A stretch of 64,000 nucleotides of DNA, from the NCBI GenBank assembly GCA_019614645.1, contig JABWDB010000005.1:776001-840000 (forward strand). Reading direction: 5' to 3'. The translations under genes and the position numbers were made by a program. The notes beneath the pieces are model-generated. The model was not told the DNA's origin. It ran no database searches and saw only the letters and a program-made list of their open reading frames with translations. This document shows positions 47,945-60,880 of the stretch, in pieces. Within the stretch, counting starts at the first letter, position 1; every line of letters begins with the position of its first letter. Origin of the DNA: Stratiolaelaps scimitus. Taxonomy: Eukaryota; Arthropoda; Arachnida; Mesostigmata; Laelapidae.

Positions 47945-50668
47945 TGCACATACACACGTTTGAACCGAAACTATGCGAAGCGGGCAGGATGAAATGCAAC
48001 ACCACCCAATGGACCACCCAGTGGCTCATCATTGCCCAGTTACATCTGTAGCACAGACTGCGAATCCATCATCGTGGTTAACGGTGCATGTCACCATGCA
48101 GCAAGGGGCTTACTGCAATGTGAGAGTCACGTGACCAGCGCAAGAAGACTGTGGCCACTGTCGCACGTTCTCGAATATCCCTGAAGGTTCGGGCATGCGA
48201 ACTGACGGTGCATGAGTAATGCGAGCTGTTCCACATAATACATGAAAACATATGTACATCGAGATATAGAGGATAGGTGAATGCATAAAGGTAACACATG
48301 TATGATCGGGATCGATGTAGACCTCCTTATACGTGAGAGTGTCTCCATCGTAGGGGTGTGTCCAACAGCTAAACAGCGAGTTTTACCCTGCTGTCCTGTT
48401 GAGAGTACGACAGGCGTTAGCCGAGGTTGCATTGGATGAGTTCGAAGAAGGGCTTCATTCTCTACAGGACGCGCTTTGAAGAACGAGAGGGTGGCGATTG
48501 ATGGCAAACCTACCTGACGCGTAGCAGGAGGGCGCGCACAGACCTAGCCAAAGGCATATTCGCCCGTTGAGGAGACACTTGAAACTGCGGAGACCAAGGT
48601 ATGCGTCATCGAGCACATTCGTCGTCGTTGCGCGTTGCTCCGCTGCGCTTCACGCGACGGCACAAACGCGAAGGTGCTGAAAAGGTGTGCTCGAGCAACG
48701 CTTGCACCGTATAGCTTAATCGGAGAGGGCTCCCGGACGTGTAGCCACCCGTCAAGAGGCTGTAAAGGCAATTCCTTTCCCATTGAACGTTTGCCAATAC
48801 ACGAGCCTTGGTAAGTGTCGCCGATGTGAAGAAAAATACAGGTAGACGCTAAGCGCTGTCAGACGGACCATGAGCGACCTGGGGACAACTCCGAACACCA
48901 TGAAACGTTCGCTCCTGTTCCGATCAGAACTCGAAATGGAAATACCCCATGAGCTATGTCTCGCTCACTTCAAACTCACTCAAGCTACACATTGCTAAAC
49001 GTTTTCACACATGGACATCAGCTCCTTGTGGCTCGCGGAGTTCCCCTTTCCATAAACAATAGATTGGACACCGCTTCCCAATGCCACCAGCCACCTTCCG
49101 AGTCTAGTAATTGCAGTGCCCTCTACACTTGACGTCGGTCCAGGATAGTAAAAGCTGGTGGAGGGGGGATTGCAATAAGCGTCTCTTCGCGCTCCGATCT
49201 TCACTTGCTCCCTTCGACGCTATTGAACATCGTGCATGCACAGTAGGGCGACAGTCGAAGCGTCGTCTGAGTCGCGAGGACAGTCATATGCCTCTACCGT
49301 GCCGCGCAAGTTGTCCAGCGGCAGTGCGATGATGCAGCGGTTTTGAACTCAGTACGAAAGCGGGCAAAGAGAGAGAGAGAGAGGTGGTGTCGAGTGGTGA
49401 TCGAGTTTTGGCGGCGTGTCTAGGTGGTGAGTCCCGTGGGTGGGATAACAAATCTCGCCCGTGGTCGATGTTATGTTCACTAGTGTTGACCCTCTCTCGC
49501 GCAAAAGATGAGTGTTTACTGAATGACAGCGGCCCGCAGCTACTCGTCGTCGCTGTTCTTGGCAATGGCAAAACGCTGGAAGAGAAACAGAGCGAGAGAG
49601 AGAGAGAGAAAGAGTAGACGGATAGAGATCCGCTCAACTTTTCGACTAGGTCGACAGATGGCCACTCGAAGATGAGAACATACACAGGAGAATAAAGTTG
49701 CTGGCCACAAGCAACTGGCCCTGTCCAAGTTGACTCCGTCGGCAAAGCAGCACAGGTTGCATATGAGAGAATGATTCCGGGGTCTGCGGTATTGTGCCGG
49801 TCGAGTTATGCAGTTCGTTTTGTCGGACCCAAGAGCGATTGAAATGTCCTTTCATAAGCGACATAAGGGCAATGGATGGACTGCCTATTCGTGTGCCCTA
49901 TGATCATTCGTTTGATTGAGTAGCTAGATATCATTGAAGACGCTCGAGGCTGGGTATCTCTCAATACTGTCAGCAATTACGGTATAAACCGCTATTGGTA
50001 GTTGCATATAATTCTGATTTGTTAGTGGCGCTTTGGACAACTATTTCAGCACTGAACACCCTCTATCATTACTTGATCTCAGCGTTTGAAAGTTAAGTGG
50101 AAGCTTCCTCTGTTTCTCATATAAACACATATGCGTGACTACTTAATAGACGCGCGTCAAATACGAGGCTTATTGTTAAAGGCTCACAGAAGAAAAGCAA
50201 GTTATGCTACCAGAAATAAATTACGTATATCAGCGCAAGTTCAAAATCTCGTAGTTAAAATGGTCCTCTTTTGGGTCTCAACGCTTAAGTCATTAGCTCA
50301 TCTGAGGTCCTCAGCGTTTTCCGAAATGCCTCCCCTTCTAACGAAAAGCTGTGCATAGAGATTGTTGCACTTGATCAGTTTAGCAGAGGTGCGGGCTTGA
50401 AGAATTCCTCTGCACTTTCTAACGGTAGGGGTTTTTTCGGTAAACAGTGTTGACATAAAACAAAAATAATGTTGGTATAGAAAACTTGTTACCCACGCTA
50501 ATAAATGTATTTTGTATATTCTACACTGTCCATTTTGTTTCGTGTTAATACGCCCCATCCAAAGCTCTCCACTTATCTGTAAGTCAGGTATCAAATAGCT
50601 TACAGGTGAGGTTCCTTCACAAAACTTCGATCTCGCCGAGATAGATAGCAACATACCGAGATTGTATA

Positions 50669-50672
<4 letters not shown>

Positions 50673-50704
<32 letters not shown>
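50673..50704. repeat. (AT)16 microsatellite
   Basis: Pure AT tract; further TA tracts at about 50751-50771 and 50790-50805 make a 130-bp TA-rich cluster. Confidence 0.97.
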
Positions 50705-50706
<2 letters not shown>

Positions 50707-51325
50707 GCATATGATACATATGTACATATGTCAGATCATATACAGAAACATTATATATATATATATATATATTGTTTTTTTTATGCATATGATATATATA
50801 TATATAATATTGCTATGTTGTCATCGATCTCGGAAAGATCAAAGTTAGTACATATATATATAACATATTCCCGAATGAGGGGATTCATCTGCCTGGGGGA
50901 TTCGTTTCGCTATCTCCCCATCCATCCATATACCAAGTAGATATACCATGATGGCTGGGCGCACTTGCAACTAAGTGGTAGCGACAGGTGGTCCAGGGGT
51001 CCTCCATGGTGAAGTGTCCATCCCTGACTCTTGACTCCCTCTCGATTGTCTATGATGGACGACAACGCTACTTCCTGGGGACCGAGATATCGAAACGAGA
51101 CTGTGTCATTCCAACATCACTGTCTAGATCATGCGATTTGCTTCGTCAACAAGGGAATTAGAGAGCTGCTTACACAGGACGAGGTCGCATTTATGAGGCT
51201 GATCGACGGCGCTGACCTGACTCGTAGGAACTGAGAGACAAATGCATCTCAATGCAAAAGTCATGTAGGATCACCGTCAACGAAGCAGATCTATAATATG
51301 ATAGATTCATCAGGTTTACAACGTC

Positions 51326-51517
51326 GTGCCAACTCGTCTACAAAAGCGTGATCGTACCGTTTACGAAAAAGTTTGCCCACTAGCGACAATTTGGAAGAGG
51401 ACACCGCCAAAGACGTTGCATGATAACAACGAGCCCTTTCGATACCAGCAGGATAACACGTGCACTCACGTTTTACATGAGTGCACGCGCGATACTACTT
51501 CTTGTAATAGACCCTGA
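51326..51517 (+). mobile_element. Possible Tc1/mariner-like transposase relic
   Basis: The plus frame contains QQDNTCTH (51446-51469). Tc1-type transposases have QQDN-x-P-x-H around their second catalytic Asp; here Pro is replaced by Cys. The flanking residues show no other catalytic Asp/Glu at the usual spacing and there are no terminal inverted repeats visible, so this could be coincidence. Confidence 0.2.
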
Positions 51518-52461
51518 ACGAAGGTATCTAACCATCCGCCCAATCGTCAGTTCGCGAAAATGTCCGTTAAGCAACTCGTACAAGCGATTGAAAATGACAC
51601 TTCGAATGAACGTCGCTCGAGTAGCGCTGAATACAACGATTAACAAAAACAGTCCCAACAGGGGAAGTGTGTGACCGATTTCGATTGCTCGGCTGTGATT
51701 CGTGTTGGTTCGTAAGGTGTACAAATCCCAGCGTTTGGCCAGCCAGAGGATGTCATCTGTGTGAGCTGCCGCACACGGGTGAAAGTGTTTAAACTTCAGT
51801 CCGCCTAATCTCGTGATTAGCCTTAGTCAATCCTTGATCCTCTTAGAATGGACCTGTTGAAAACTCCGCTTGTCGTCTCGTGATCACTTTATACAATACC
51901 TGCCTCAAGTGTTGAACGAATGTTCAAAGCCGGAACACAGGTAGAAGAAACTGCTCGGCGACCTCTCACTGATCGTCTGATCGATATACACGTTCCATTG
52001 GCAGCATCTTCCGCAGTTTCTCTTTCTAACGACGTCACTTCGCTAATAACACTAATAATAATAATAATAGTAATAAAAAATATATACATCTATTTTTTTT
52101 GTTACGGATAACGCGGTGATTTTTATTGGTTCGGAATTACATTTGGTGATTTTTGCTTAATTCCCGAGTCTTTGGAGTCAATTTGTTCCAACAAGATTTC
52201 GACTCGCATTTAACACACGGTGTTCTTTAATATCCTTACATCGTCACTCGTTTTAGATAGGTCCACACACCTACACGATTGCCATTACACAGTGCGAGCG
52301 TACAGTCTTGTGTCAGCTCACGCAAGGTGTAAATTAGTGCAACCATAATTAGCCTCCGTTGTATCAAATACGAGAGCCAGCTCGCTTCACGGTGGCACCA
52401 ACCGGAGGTGAAACGTTTGATTAAACCTATCGTACATATACGTCGACCTGATACATAGGCA

Positions 52462-52532
52462 TAGCGAGATGGCGTGAAGACAACGCTGAGGATTTACAAC
52501 TATTGGGTTTCCGGTTCGAATCTCAGCGGGCA
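52462..52532 (+). mobile_element. Degenerate tRNA-like relic
   Basis: A-box-like tggcgtgaaga (52470-52480), D-stem-like GGCGT/ACGCT, and B-box ggttcgaatctc (52513-52524). The T-stem does not pair. Probably an old SINE or tRNA pseudogene. Confidence 0.4.
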
Positions 52533-53077
52533 CATGTGAATCGACGATGATCATGTATTTGCAAATTTGTCAATGACGTTCTTATATATCTATAGCTCCG
52601 GACTCCACCGCGGTTCGCTTTTCTGGCGGCGTGCATCCACCATCATCGATCGGGCTGGATTTTTTCCATCAGTTTATACCGGCGCGCGTCTAGCTGCCAC
52701 GAAGCAATAACAGACATTCTCAGCAATCCCTTCTACCAAGCCTGCCGCCAGCGACGTACGGTATTATAACAGCTCCACCACGTCTTCGCTATTCTCTCTC
52801 TCTCTCTCGCTCTCTATCTCTTTGCCATTCTACCATAGTGGGCAGCCTTTTCGGCGGCCCCTACAACTCCTGTGCTGCCGTCCCCTCCATCAGGAGCTGA
52901 GCGACAGGGGGTGCCAACGTCCCGGCCGACCAGCCAACCAGCGCCTGCCCTTAAGATGGCTGGCTTGCAGGCAGGCGAGGCAAGCGAGCTCCCATGTGCC
53001 TTCTGTGTTGTGTCAATCCAACTTGTGTCAATATTTGCCATTAGCTCACGCTGACTGCTTCGCCTCATCCTCCTGCA

Positions 53078-53109
53078 GCTCTCGGCACCCTCATCGAGGT
53101 GCCGAGAGC
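53078..53109. repeat. Perfect 12-bp hairpin
   Basis: GCTCTCGGCACC, loop ctcatcga, GGTGCCGAGAGC. GC-rich and stable. No run of T follows on either strand, and no RNA family is recognised. Confidence 0.88.
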
Positions 53110-56100
53110 GAGGTCCCGCTCTCTCCGATGAGATGGCTTCGCAACGGCCACTGACAGTGGATTGACCAAAATCTTGAACATCGCGCGCAAGGCACATTCT
53201 ATAGAGGATAGGCCCAGAGGCCTAGCTGAGGTCATCACGACACCTGTGACTATAGGAATTGCCAGCCTGGCCTCCGATTTTACTTGCATGTGACAACAAT
53301 TTTCACCGTGACCGGTTTCTTGCCTTGCCTCGCTCCTTGTTCGCCTAGTAGCGTACGCGCATGTCATCGCGTCTCGTTGAAACGAATAGCTCGCAGGACT
53401 CACAAGACCGGCAAGTAGCACGTTTTCGACATCGGATATCATCGGCGTAGCTCGCCAGCGCAACAACAACGAAGTACTGCCAAGTGCTCCAGTCCCCAGA
53501 ATCCTACCTTCTCGTGCCGCAGAGGCGAAAGCTCTTCCCCGCTCCTGTCCTTAGACGCCCTGCGTCCCGAGAGTTACCGCCTTATCGCCCAGGAACATTC
53601 CCGACGCTTCTCATTCGAGTAATTCCAATTATCAACAGCACCAGCGACAACAGCAGCAGCAACAACAACAACGTGGTCGTTGTCGACCGCATGAATGTGA
53701 CTCGCATAAAAGTCTACCGCACCATTGCGTACCAACACCCGATGAATGGTATGAGGTTTAGGTGCGAGCGAAGTCGATCGACTTCGCCCATTTCTGAAGT
53801 GCGCATTTGCATTGCGCGAGTGGAGCGTTAGAATCTTCAAGAGGTTACTGTCAGCACGTCTGATCGGAAATCCGGAAAAAGGCCGTCAGCTAACGGACAG
53901 CTTTCGTGGCATTAGGTAAAGTAGAGAGATGTTTGTCGGACGGGAGGAGGGCCACGGGACCAGCCGCGAACGAAAATCAACTCTTTTTTAAGCATACAGA
54001 GATTGTGATAGAGAGAGAGAGGAGAGAGAGCGAGAATGATGAATAAATAAATCTGACTCTCCGTCAAGGGAAGGATGAACATTCGACAAATATTCTTGCG
54101 CAAATCTCAGACGTTAGTCAGTCCAGCGCAAAGTATCGTTGTGCTGAAACTATTTAGGTATCGCGTTGTAGACAGCGATATTCATATTTTCAGTCGTTGT
54201 TGAACACAAAATTGAGCCCATCATTGGCACAGCCTCGATTCCAGCAATAGTCTCAACGCATCCTCAACATGAATTTCAACCGAATCATCCACGTTGTCTC
54301 CATATTGTAGAATCGGTGTTTTACCGCCATACGATTCGCGTGTTGGTAAGCAGCCTATTGTTGGAATCGTCCTCCGCTTTTTGTTTATGCCTGTTCCGAA
54401 CGGTTGGCCTAGACTTCTCTCGAATCAGAGAGGCGGGCCAAATTCACTGAGGCAGACAACCTGACTAGCCAGCTCCCAGCTCGAAGGATACTCAAGAGGA
54501 CACTCGGGTGCAGCACGCCGTAATGGAGTAGTGATCTCGGCTAGTTGGTTCAGTTGCATTACAACAGCTTGCTACAGACTCGTGCAGACTCCGCTGTGCT
54601 CCTCCGTCAATTCGAGGGGAGGCAGCGGTTTTCTGTGTTTTGAGCGGAACTAACTGATGCCACGTGCTGACCGACTATCGATTGACTACCCTTTAAATTC
54701 AAATGCACGCAGCCCCTATTAAGGGTGAGCTCCTAGGGGCTGAATATCAAACGCCATTATTCTGATGAACTCGAAATGCGTGGAGCCTCACGTTCATCAA
54801 CATCGTGGTCCACAAGTGCGTAATTCTAATAAGATGAATAATTCAAAGTTGACGTTTACTAGCGTGAATGATAATAGTTCCCATTCGCTGACTGCTGTAG
54901 ACCTCTGCCTTTGCTGTTTTGCCTCTGGTCAAATTCGAAGGGACTAACAAATATCCCTGAAGCAACGCTCACATGGCCCGCTTCCGATGGTCTCCTTTAA
55001 ACACACTTTGGTATAAACATAGATATCTTTTTAGACGTATTTAAATATTTAGCCACACAAGGGCGAGCAATCATTGGCAGATTGTTGTTGTTATCATTAT
55101 TATAAATTAGTATTATTATTATTACAATAAACCGTTTACTGAAACTACTGCCATTTCTACACGATACTGCACACATTGCTGGGTGCACACTTTCAAAGGG
55201 TCGAATTCATATTTGAACAAAGCAAATAATATTCGTCGAAAGAACGTTCATTCGGTACAGTAATTTCCCCGTTCCATCAATCAAAGTGAACATTAATTCA
55301 AAGCTCGATTCAAAGGTCACGTACACATTGTATTTCTCCTGCTCAAGTGTCAGATGATGTATAGGAACAATTCGTTATGGCTGCCGGAAAAAATTCCGCC
55401 GCAGGTCCTCACAGTTGACGTGCACACTTCATCACGCATGGGCGTGTTTCCTTGTACTTCGTAGTTGGGCGAGGTGAATGCACTTAGATCTTTATAGTAA
55501 AATACATTTTTAATAATTTCGCAGAGAACTGCTGCCATCAATCCTCCTTTGGTCCAGCTTCCCCTAGGTCTCTCTCTCTCTCCCTCGCTTTCTCCCGCTC
55601 TCGCTCTGTAAACACTTGCAGGACGCGGTGTCGCCTCTGCTGCGGAGACGTGCCACCAGCCCTTCGTGTTGGTGGTAATGCTTGCCAACGCCATTCGGCT
55701 CGCTTTTCTTATTGGGCGACCGAGCAGGAAGGCGCCAATAAAAAGCGCACGTGCGCGACTCATATATAAATGTCAACTGGCCCTGTGTAGCAGGACCACT
55801 GACTTGTATGGGTCACTGCTGGTGGCTGCGTCCTGTGTCGGCGACTCTCGGCTATAGGCCGCTCGGCTGGTCGCTCGCGTTGTGCCTCGACCGCAGCAGC
55901 AGCAGCTACTGTGTTAGCTGATGCTGCGCGATCGTCTCGGAGCCTCGCCGCCGCCGCGGCCAGTTCCAGCATCGCAATCATCGCCCGTGAAGTGGTTTGG
56001 CCAAACCGCCACAAAGTGGGTGGCGGCGGCGGTGGCGGGAGTTTTCGACGGAGGCAGCTCGTGCCGCTCAGTTCGTTCGTTCGCTGGCATCGCTTTGTCG

Positions 56101-56536
56101 GCGTACGGACCACGATACGCCGAACTGCAGGCGACAGGAGCAGGGACAGCGGCGGCGGCAGCAGCAGTCGCCACCGAAGCCAACATGAGGAGTACTGCTG
56201 ACTTGGCAGGAGAACTGTGGAAGCCACGAACTGTCGCTCCAGCGGCAGTGGATGAACGTGTCTCGACGACCACCACTGGGATTACCAGTGGCCGCGCATG
56301 CGAGCTTTGCTATTGATGCTGCGGTATCGCGATGTGAGCTGACGACGAGAAAGGTTCGCTGGCCGCATAAGCGCCGCTGCAGACATCGAGATGGCTTCAA
56401 GCATGCCGATGATGCGGCTGGCGAGCGGTGTGAGAAATGACTGCGAAATGACAACGGCAATCTCTGCTTGCCCGGTTGCTGGCCAGCTCGCTGGCTCGGA
56501 TGGACCAAAGGACACACAGAAACCAGAGCGTTTTGA

Positions 56537-56560
56537 GGGCGGCGGCGGTGGCGGCGGCGG
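56537..56560. repeat. GGC/GGT microsatellite
   Basis: GGC units with one GGT interruption, in the GC-rich zone; another GGC-type tract is at 56017-56037. Confidence 0.92.
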
Positions 56561-57276
56561 TAGACAGCGACATTCGAGCGTTTGTCGTTGCCTTGTTGCT
56601 GACACTGTGGAAAGTCGCAGAAACTGTCTCGCGCTCAAGCCAGCTAGGGACACGTACAGCAAATTGATACAGGATTGAGTCTCGCCGACGGACCACGAAT
56701 CGCTAACGCCAACGGCGCTAACCACGATATGGGGCTGACCGCTGAACACCGCAAAGTACCACCAAAGCATATAACGGATTGGCGGGCCTGCCAACGCGGC
56801 CAACAGCTTCTGCAGGTTGTGCGGCTTGATCCGATAGCCACAGTAGCTTGCTTGGTCGTTCGGCTCGCGTCGGCTTGCTTGGCCTAGCTCGACAAAGTTC
56901 GGCCCCCGCTTCGAAACAGCGAACCGAACGCGCGCGTTTCGTCAGTCGCGAGCATCTTCATCGCTAGCGTCATAGGGACAATCGAGTCGCCGTTGTTACT
57001 GCTGTCACAAAGCCACTGCTGGCGAACGCCACCGCATCGCCGATGTTCGTACATCGATTCCACCTTGTCCACGGTTGGCTCTGCCCTCTGGCATGCTCGC
57101 ATTTCAATTGGCATTGTCACTGTGGCTGATGCTGCCGAGCGATTTTCGACCAGCCGAGAGCGGTTGGTGGCACCGCGCGCGAGAAAAAAATAGGGAAAAG
57201 CGGGATGAGTGTTGTTTTAAGAGTCGTCTGATCATCAACAGCGAAGGCACAAGAGTAGCGGATGCTTTCCTTACAG

Positions 57277-57294
57277 ATATATATATATATATAT
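57277..57294. repeat. (AT)9 microsatellite
   Basis: Pure AT tract. Confidence 0.95.
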
Positions 57295-57806
57295 ACACTC
57301 ACAAAGACGCATGTGTGTGTATGTATATATATACACAAACACAAAGACGTACAAAGCCATATACAACCGAAGCCACATGTGATAATGGCATGATGATAAT
57401 GGTGATACAAGGCGATGAGCGATGAGACGTCGACACGTCGCTGGCAGCAGCAGCAGCAACAGCAGCAGGAAACCGCCAGCTGGGTGAAAAAGCTTCGCAG
57501 ATGGTGGAACGAGACGGGAGTCGGTTGACGCCGCTCACATCGAACGGCTGATTTATATCGATGTATAAATGGTTCTGGATGCCACCGTCGCTCAGTAGAA
57601 GGACGACGGTGTCAGAGGCGGCCACCGCGAATTTATTTGCTACCAGTCGTCGGGTCGCGTTCATTATGACCAGCGTCACCCTACGCCGCCGCCGCCGCCG
57701 TTGCTGCTTCCGCTGACGTATAGCGTGGATCGCACCATCACGTGTTTTGGTCAGGCGATGTTTGCAGATGGCAACGTGGTAACAGCGACGTTATCGACGT
57801 GTATCT

Positions 57807-57830
57807 GTGTGTGCGTGTGTGTGTGTGTGT
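57807..57830. repeat. (GT)n microsatellite
   Basis: GT tract with one GC interruption. Confidence 0.93.
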
Positions 57831-57929
57831 CAATCACTGAGTTTGCCTGAGTGTGTAATAACGGCAGACGAGAATAGGGGGATAATTTGTCGTGGAGTTT
57901 TGTCAAGATTGTGAATTGAATCAATAAGA

Positions 57930-57948
57930 CCAACAACAACAACAACAA
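57930..57948. repeat. (CAA)6 microsatellite
   Basis: Pure CAA tract. Confidence 0.95.
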
Positions 57949-60003
57949 GCAGCGGCCAAACAGCGCGCGTACGAAAAACAGATCGATAGATTGCAAAGCA
58001 AGAAAATGAGGAAATCCATAAAGAACTTAGTAGTAATATCCTAAACGACACCTCAAGGTGTGAAGTTTGTCTCAATTAATGATACGTAACTTTACGATGG
58101 CCTTCTACTTAATCCTAATAATAATAACAATAATTTCGTTCAGCAAGAACGCCAATCTGACATCTCCAGATAGATTCAACGCGAGGGAGCCAATCGTTGC
58201 GTATCCAAATCTGAACGACAGTGGCACTGACACGCAGACACAGACACCTGTCATCCGCTACACACGTAATTAGCCGTCATTTAACATCGTTAGCCATAAT
58301 TTATGTGTCAAACGCATAATGAATCGCAGAGTAATGATTAAGCGTGATCACGTGACCATTTTTAATTAGAGACGAATTTGCCAAATTCAATCAACGAAAC
58401 GCTAGCTGAGCGTTAATCTCGCCAGCGGCGAGCACATTTCCCGAGTTCAACGAGTTTGGCGGAGTGCGCAAGTTTAATCGGGACCAAACCTAATCGTATG
58501 CACGATCAATCAATTGTTACGGTAGATTTGTCCATTCGCTCGCCCGACGACGTGCGCGCTGCTAATATGCAAAGACAACTCCTTGTTGGGTCAACTGCTG
58601 TTGATTTTGTTGCGCCTGTCTATTCGGAGATATTGGCAACGAGTTGTTGGACGAGTTCTTTTTCAGAGAAGCGCTCGCTACTGCTGGGCCCTGCACGAAT
58701 CGGTGGCTCGAATCTGTCTTTGTCCAGCTTCGCCACGTTTCGAGCTGAGCTTCGTATCGTAGCCACTCGAAGACGCACCAGCGAGGCTTCTTTGTTCAAA
58801 GGCGACGTTCAATCAGAAGGAGGAGGAAGAGGAGCAGCGATAGACGGAGGTTCAATCATCGATCCGTAAAATTGTTTGACGGCAGTCGACAGCCGTCGAG
58901 TGCCGGCACGTAAAAACGCTCAACCTCGAAATGTGCGGACGGCTCCCAGCGCGTTGTCGCCATCAAAACCTTGCCGGCATCGAATTCCCGAGTTGTTGCC
59001 TCGTCTGCCGGCTTCAACGACGGCTGTGCCATTGCCTCAGTATGGCCTGAGCGTGTTCTGATTTGCCGCTGAATTTGCGCAGGTAAATATTGTTTCAGGG
59101 ACGCTTGTAGAGCTGAGTTACTGAGCGTATTGTATAGGAATTACTAATAACTAATCGAATGTGTCTTGTCTATTGAGGTATCCTCACATCCCGATAAGAT
59201 AACGACCCCGCCCAGGTGAAAGCAGTGGCCCACGTAGCAATAAGGCCTACCTGTTTAAAGGGGGGAGGTGGTCATCCTTAACTAGTTCATTTGCGGGCAC
59301 CTACGTACTTCGATGGTTAAGGATCTATATTCATCTCTACCGAGTATTTGTTAATGGGTACGACCCAGTAATACAACAACAGTTGGCAAGCTTAAATGTT
59401 TTTCCGTGTGAGCTCCGGCACATGGGTCCATGCGTGGCGAGGTGATGCCGCTAATGATTACGAGATGTTTTTCTGTGACGGCGTCGACAATCGGAACCTC
59501 GGAGCGTGGTGCCAGGCCTCTTCCTTGGTGCTAAACTATTTTCTATTTTCGTTCTATATTTCACCATGACGAACTGGTATTAGTCGCCGGACGTGACAAG
59601 TTCTCTTTGATTCGCCTCTTTGCCGATTTCTGCCGGCTTCGACAGAGAGAGAAAGTTCGGGTCAGCATTTGACCTGTTACCCGCTGGGGCTACCGCAACC
59701 ATTCTGCGGCCCTCGGTAGCGTTCGACCATATTGCGGCTTTCATCAGCGATCCACGAATGGGACGAGTAGACCTAAAACTGTCGAGAATAACGCTCGCTA
59801 TCCGCCTCGTTTAATGGTTCAGACCACCAATCCATATGCAACTCGATGGCTGTATATCCGTACAACCGTAATGACAAGGGACGCTACGACCGCTGCCTCT
59901 TCGGCGACTGAGTTACCTTTTCTTTCGCCACTTCAGGATATCATTCGTTTGGACGGCAGACGAAAGCGGAGCGCCGGCATTTAAAAACTCTCAAAAAACT
60001 CTA

Positions 60004-60046
60004 TAATTACAAACACTAATTACAAACACTATATATAATTACAAAC
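60004..60046. repeat. 13-bp tandem repeat, three copies
   Basis: taattacaaacac at 60004 and 60017, then a shortened copy at 60036 after an atatata spacer. Confidence 0.9.
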
Positions 60047-60357
60047 TGTTCCGTAAACGTTTAACCCAACAATTTCAGTGTGCCGTTCACCGTCCTTGAT
60101 TCCTACCAGGGCCTCCTATATCGAGCAGACGTCAAACCGCCGTGCTCAAGACTCGAGGTGGTGTGCTCGGTGTGTGTATTCCGAGTTATTAGTTTATATG
60201 GAAGCACCACATAGCGCCATCATTCCACCGTTGCCTGCAACGGTCGCCGCCGGTAACACTCATCACCGTCGGCGGGTAAAGATATATAGTACGCACGCAC
60301 ATGAGACGCATGATCTAACGAAATTAGTCCTATAAAAATGTATCCAATTATAGTGCA

Positions 60358-60363
60358 TTTATT
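60358..60363 (-). terminator. Polyadenylation signal of the 60411-60728 gene
   Basis: AATAAA on the minus strand, 47 nt after the stop codon. The paralogue has the same signal at 62173-62178. Confidence 0.7.
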
Positions 60364-60410
60364 CCCTGATGTGGTTATCCCATCAACACCCGACTATAGG
60401 GTTACGCCTG

Positions 60411-60728
60411 TTACGCCTTCAGCTTATTGATTTCAACAAATGCCGCGACGATAACCTTTTCGACAAGCTCCTTCTCGTTGTCGGCTACGATGCCCTTCAT
60501 ATTCTTGATCGAATCTTCCTGGAATTTCTTCTTTATATCGTCGCATTGGCCTTTTTGTAGACATCCACTCTTTTTCTTCATCTCTTCGTACGCAGTCTTG
60601 AAGTACTCTTCCAGCTTCACGGTTGAGGCCTCGGTGAGGGACATCTTCTTTGCGGTGTCCAGCAGAATCTTCTTGCTCTCGTCAGCGAACTTCTGAATCT
60701 CGCAATCGCTCAGACATTTATCGGCCAT
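60411..60728 (-). CDS. Small four-cysteine helical protein, paralogue 1 (family not recognised)
   Basis: Complete 105-codon single-exon gene. The ATG (60728) has A at -3 and G at +4. The protein is rich in Lys and Glu, has cysteines at 5, 9, 56 and 62, no signal peptide and no membrane segment, and looks like four amphipathic helices (about 8-28, 33-53, 61-77, 82-103). It is 79% identical (83/105) to the protein at 62242-62559 over the full length without gaps. Most differences are conservative (Ile/Leu, Asp/Glu, Ser/Thr, Lys/Arg) and all cysteines are kept, which strongly supports that both are translated and under selection. A TATA box lies about 155 nt upstream and an AATAAA follows the stop. 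The lack of a signal peptide suggests a cytosolic protein. I know no matching family; function unknown. Confidence 0.88.
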   Translation of the reverse strand: MADKCLSDCEIQKFADESKKILLDTAKKMSLTEASTVKLEEYFKTAYEEMKKKSGCLQKGQCDDIKKKFQEDSIKNMKGIVADNEKELVEKVIVAAFVEINKLKA

Positions 60729-60880
60729 CCTGAGCTACTAGAAGTGCGCACACTTGCGGTGCGGCCACGCTTTTGTCTGAGTGGAACTCCCGATACTCTC
60801 TATGCTACGGACAGACACGCGTCGTTTTCTAGCTCAATAGACGAACGTCGTTTATATAACGCTACAGCTTTGTACGATGG

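Larger units (their letters stand above)
44393..51325. other. Gene-poor region with SSRs
   Basis: Begins with a GGC tract (44393-44410) inside a GC-rich patch with plus frames 44258-44530 and 44439-44771. AAT tracts (45138, 47761), an AC tract (47920), GA tracts (49368, 49594) and TA tracts (50673 onward) follow. On the plus strand a frame is open from about 48551 to a gtaagtg donor-like site at 48809, without recognisable content. No gene supported. Confidence 0.4.
51518..57276. other. Gene-poor region with GC-rich stretches
   Basis: Holds an AAT tract (about 52053-52069), a tRNA-like relic (52462), a CT tract (52792-52808), a 12-bp hairpin (53078) and a strongly GC/CpG-rich zone from about 55.56 to 57.2 kb. 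In that zone frames are open on both strands at once (55760-56227 minus, 55921-56316 plus, 56282-56803 minus, 56391-56678 plus), as expected from low stop density rather than coding. The zone could be a promoter or CpG-rich first exon. Confidence 0.4.
57277..60357. other. Region right of the GC-rich zone; no gene recognised
   Basis: TA (57277), CGC (57684-57701), GT (57807) and CAA (57930) tracts, then a plus frame from 58456 to 59061 broken by one stop at about 58867, and another at 59620-59814. An acceptor-like aacaatttcag at 60078 is followed by open plus frames to about 60210 and 60335. These may be pieces of a plus-strand gene, but no domain is recognisable and start codons are not ATG at the listed left ends. 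Confidence 0.3.

Noticed and set aside
48551..48811. Plus frame leading to a gtaagtg donor-like site
   Set aside because: No ATG, no good acceptor and no recognisable peptide; donor-like hexamers occur by chance.
53420..53469. Minus-strand YADD (reverse-transcriptase-like) string at about 53447
   Set aside because: The surrounding residues do not resemble any reverse transcriptase and the frame stops soon after; four residues are too few.
55760..56803. Several frames of 100-173 codons open on both strands
   Set aside because: GC-rich, repeat-containing DNA has few stop codons; overlapping frames on opposite strands with poly-Ala, Pro and Gly runs are not evidence of genes.
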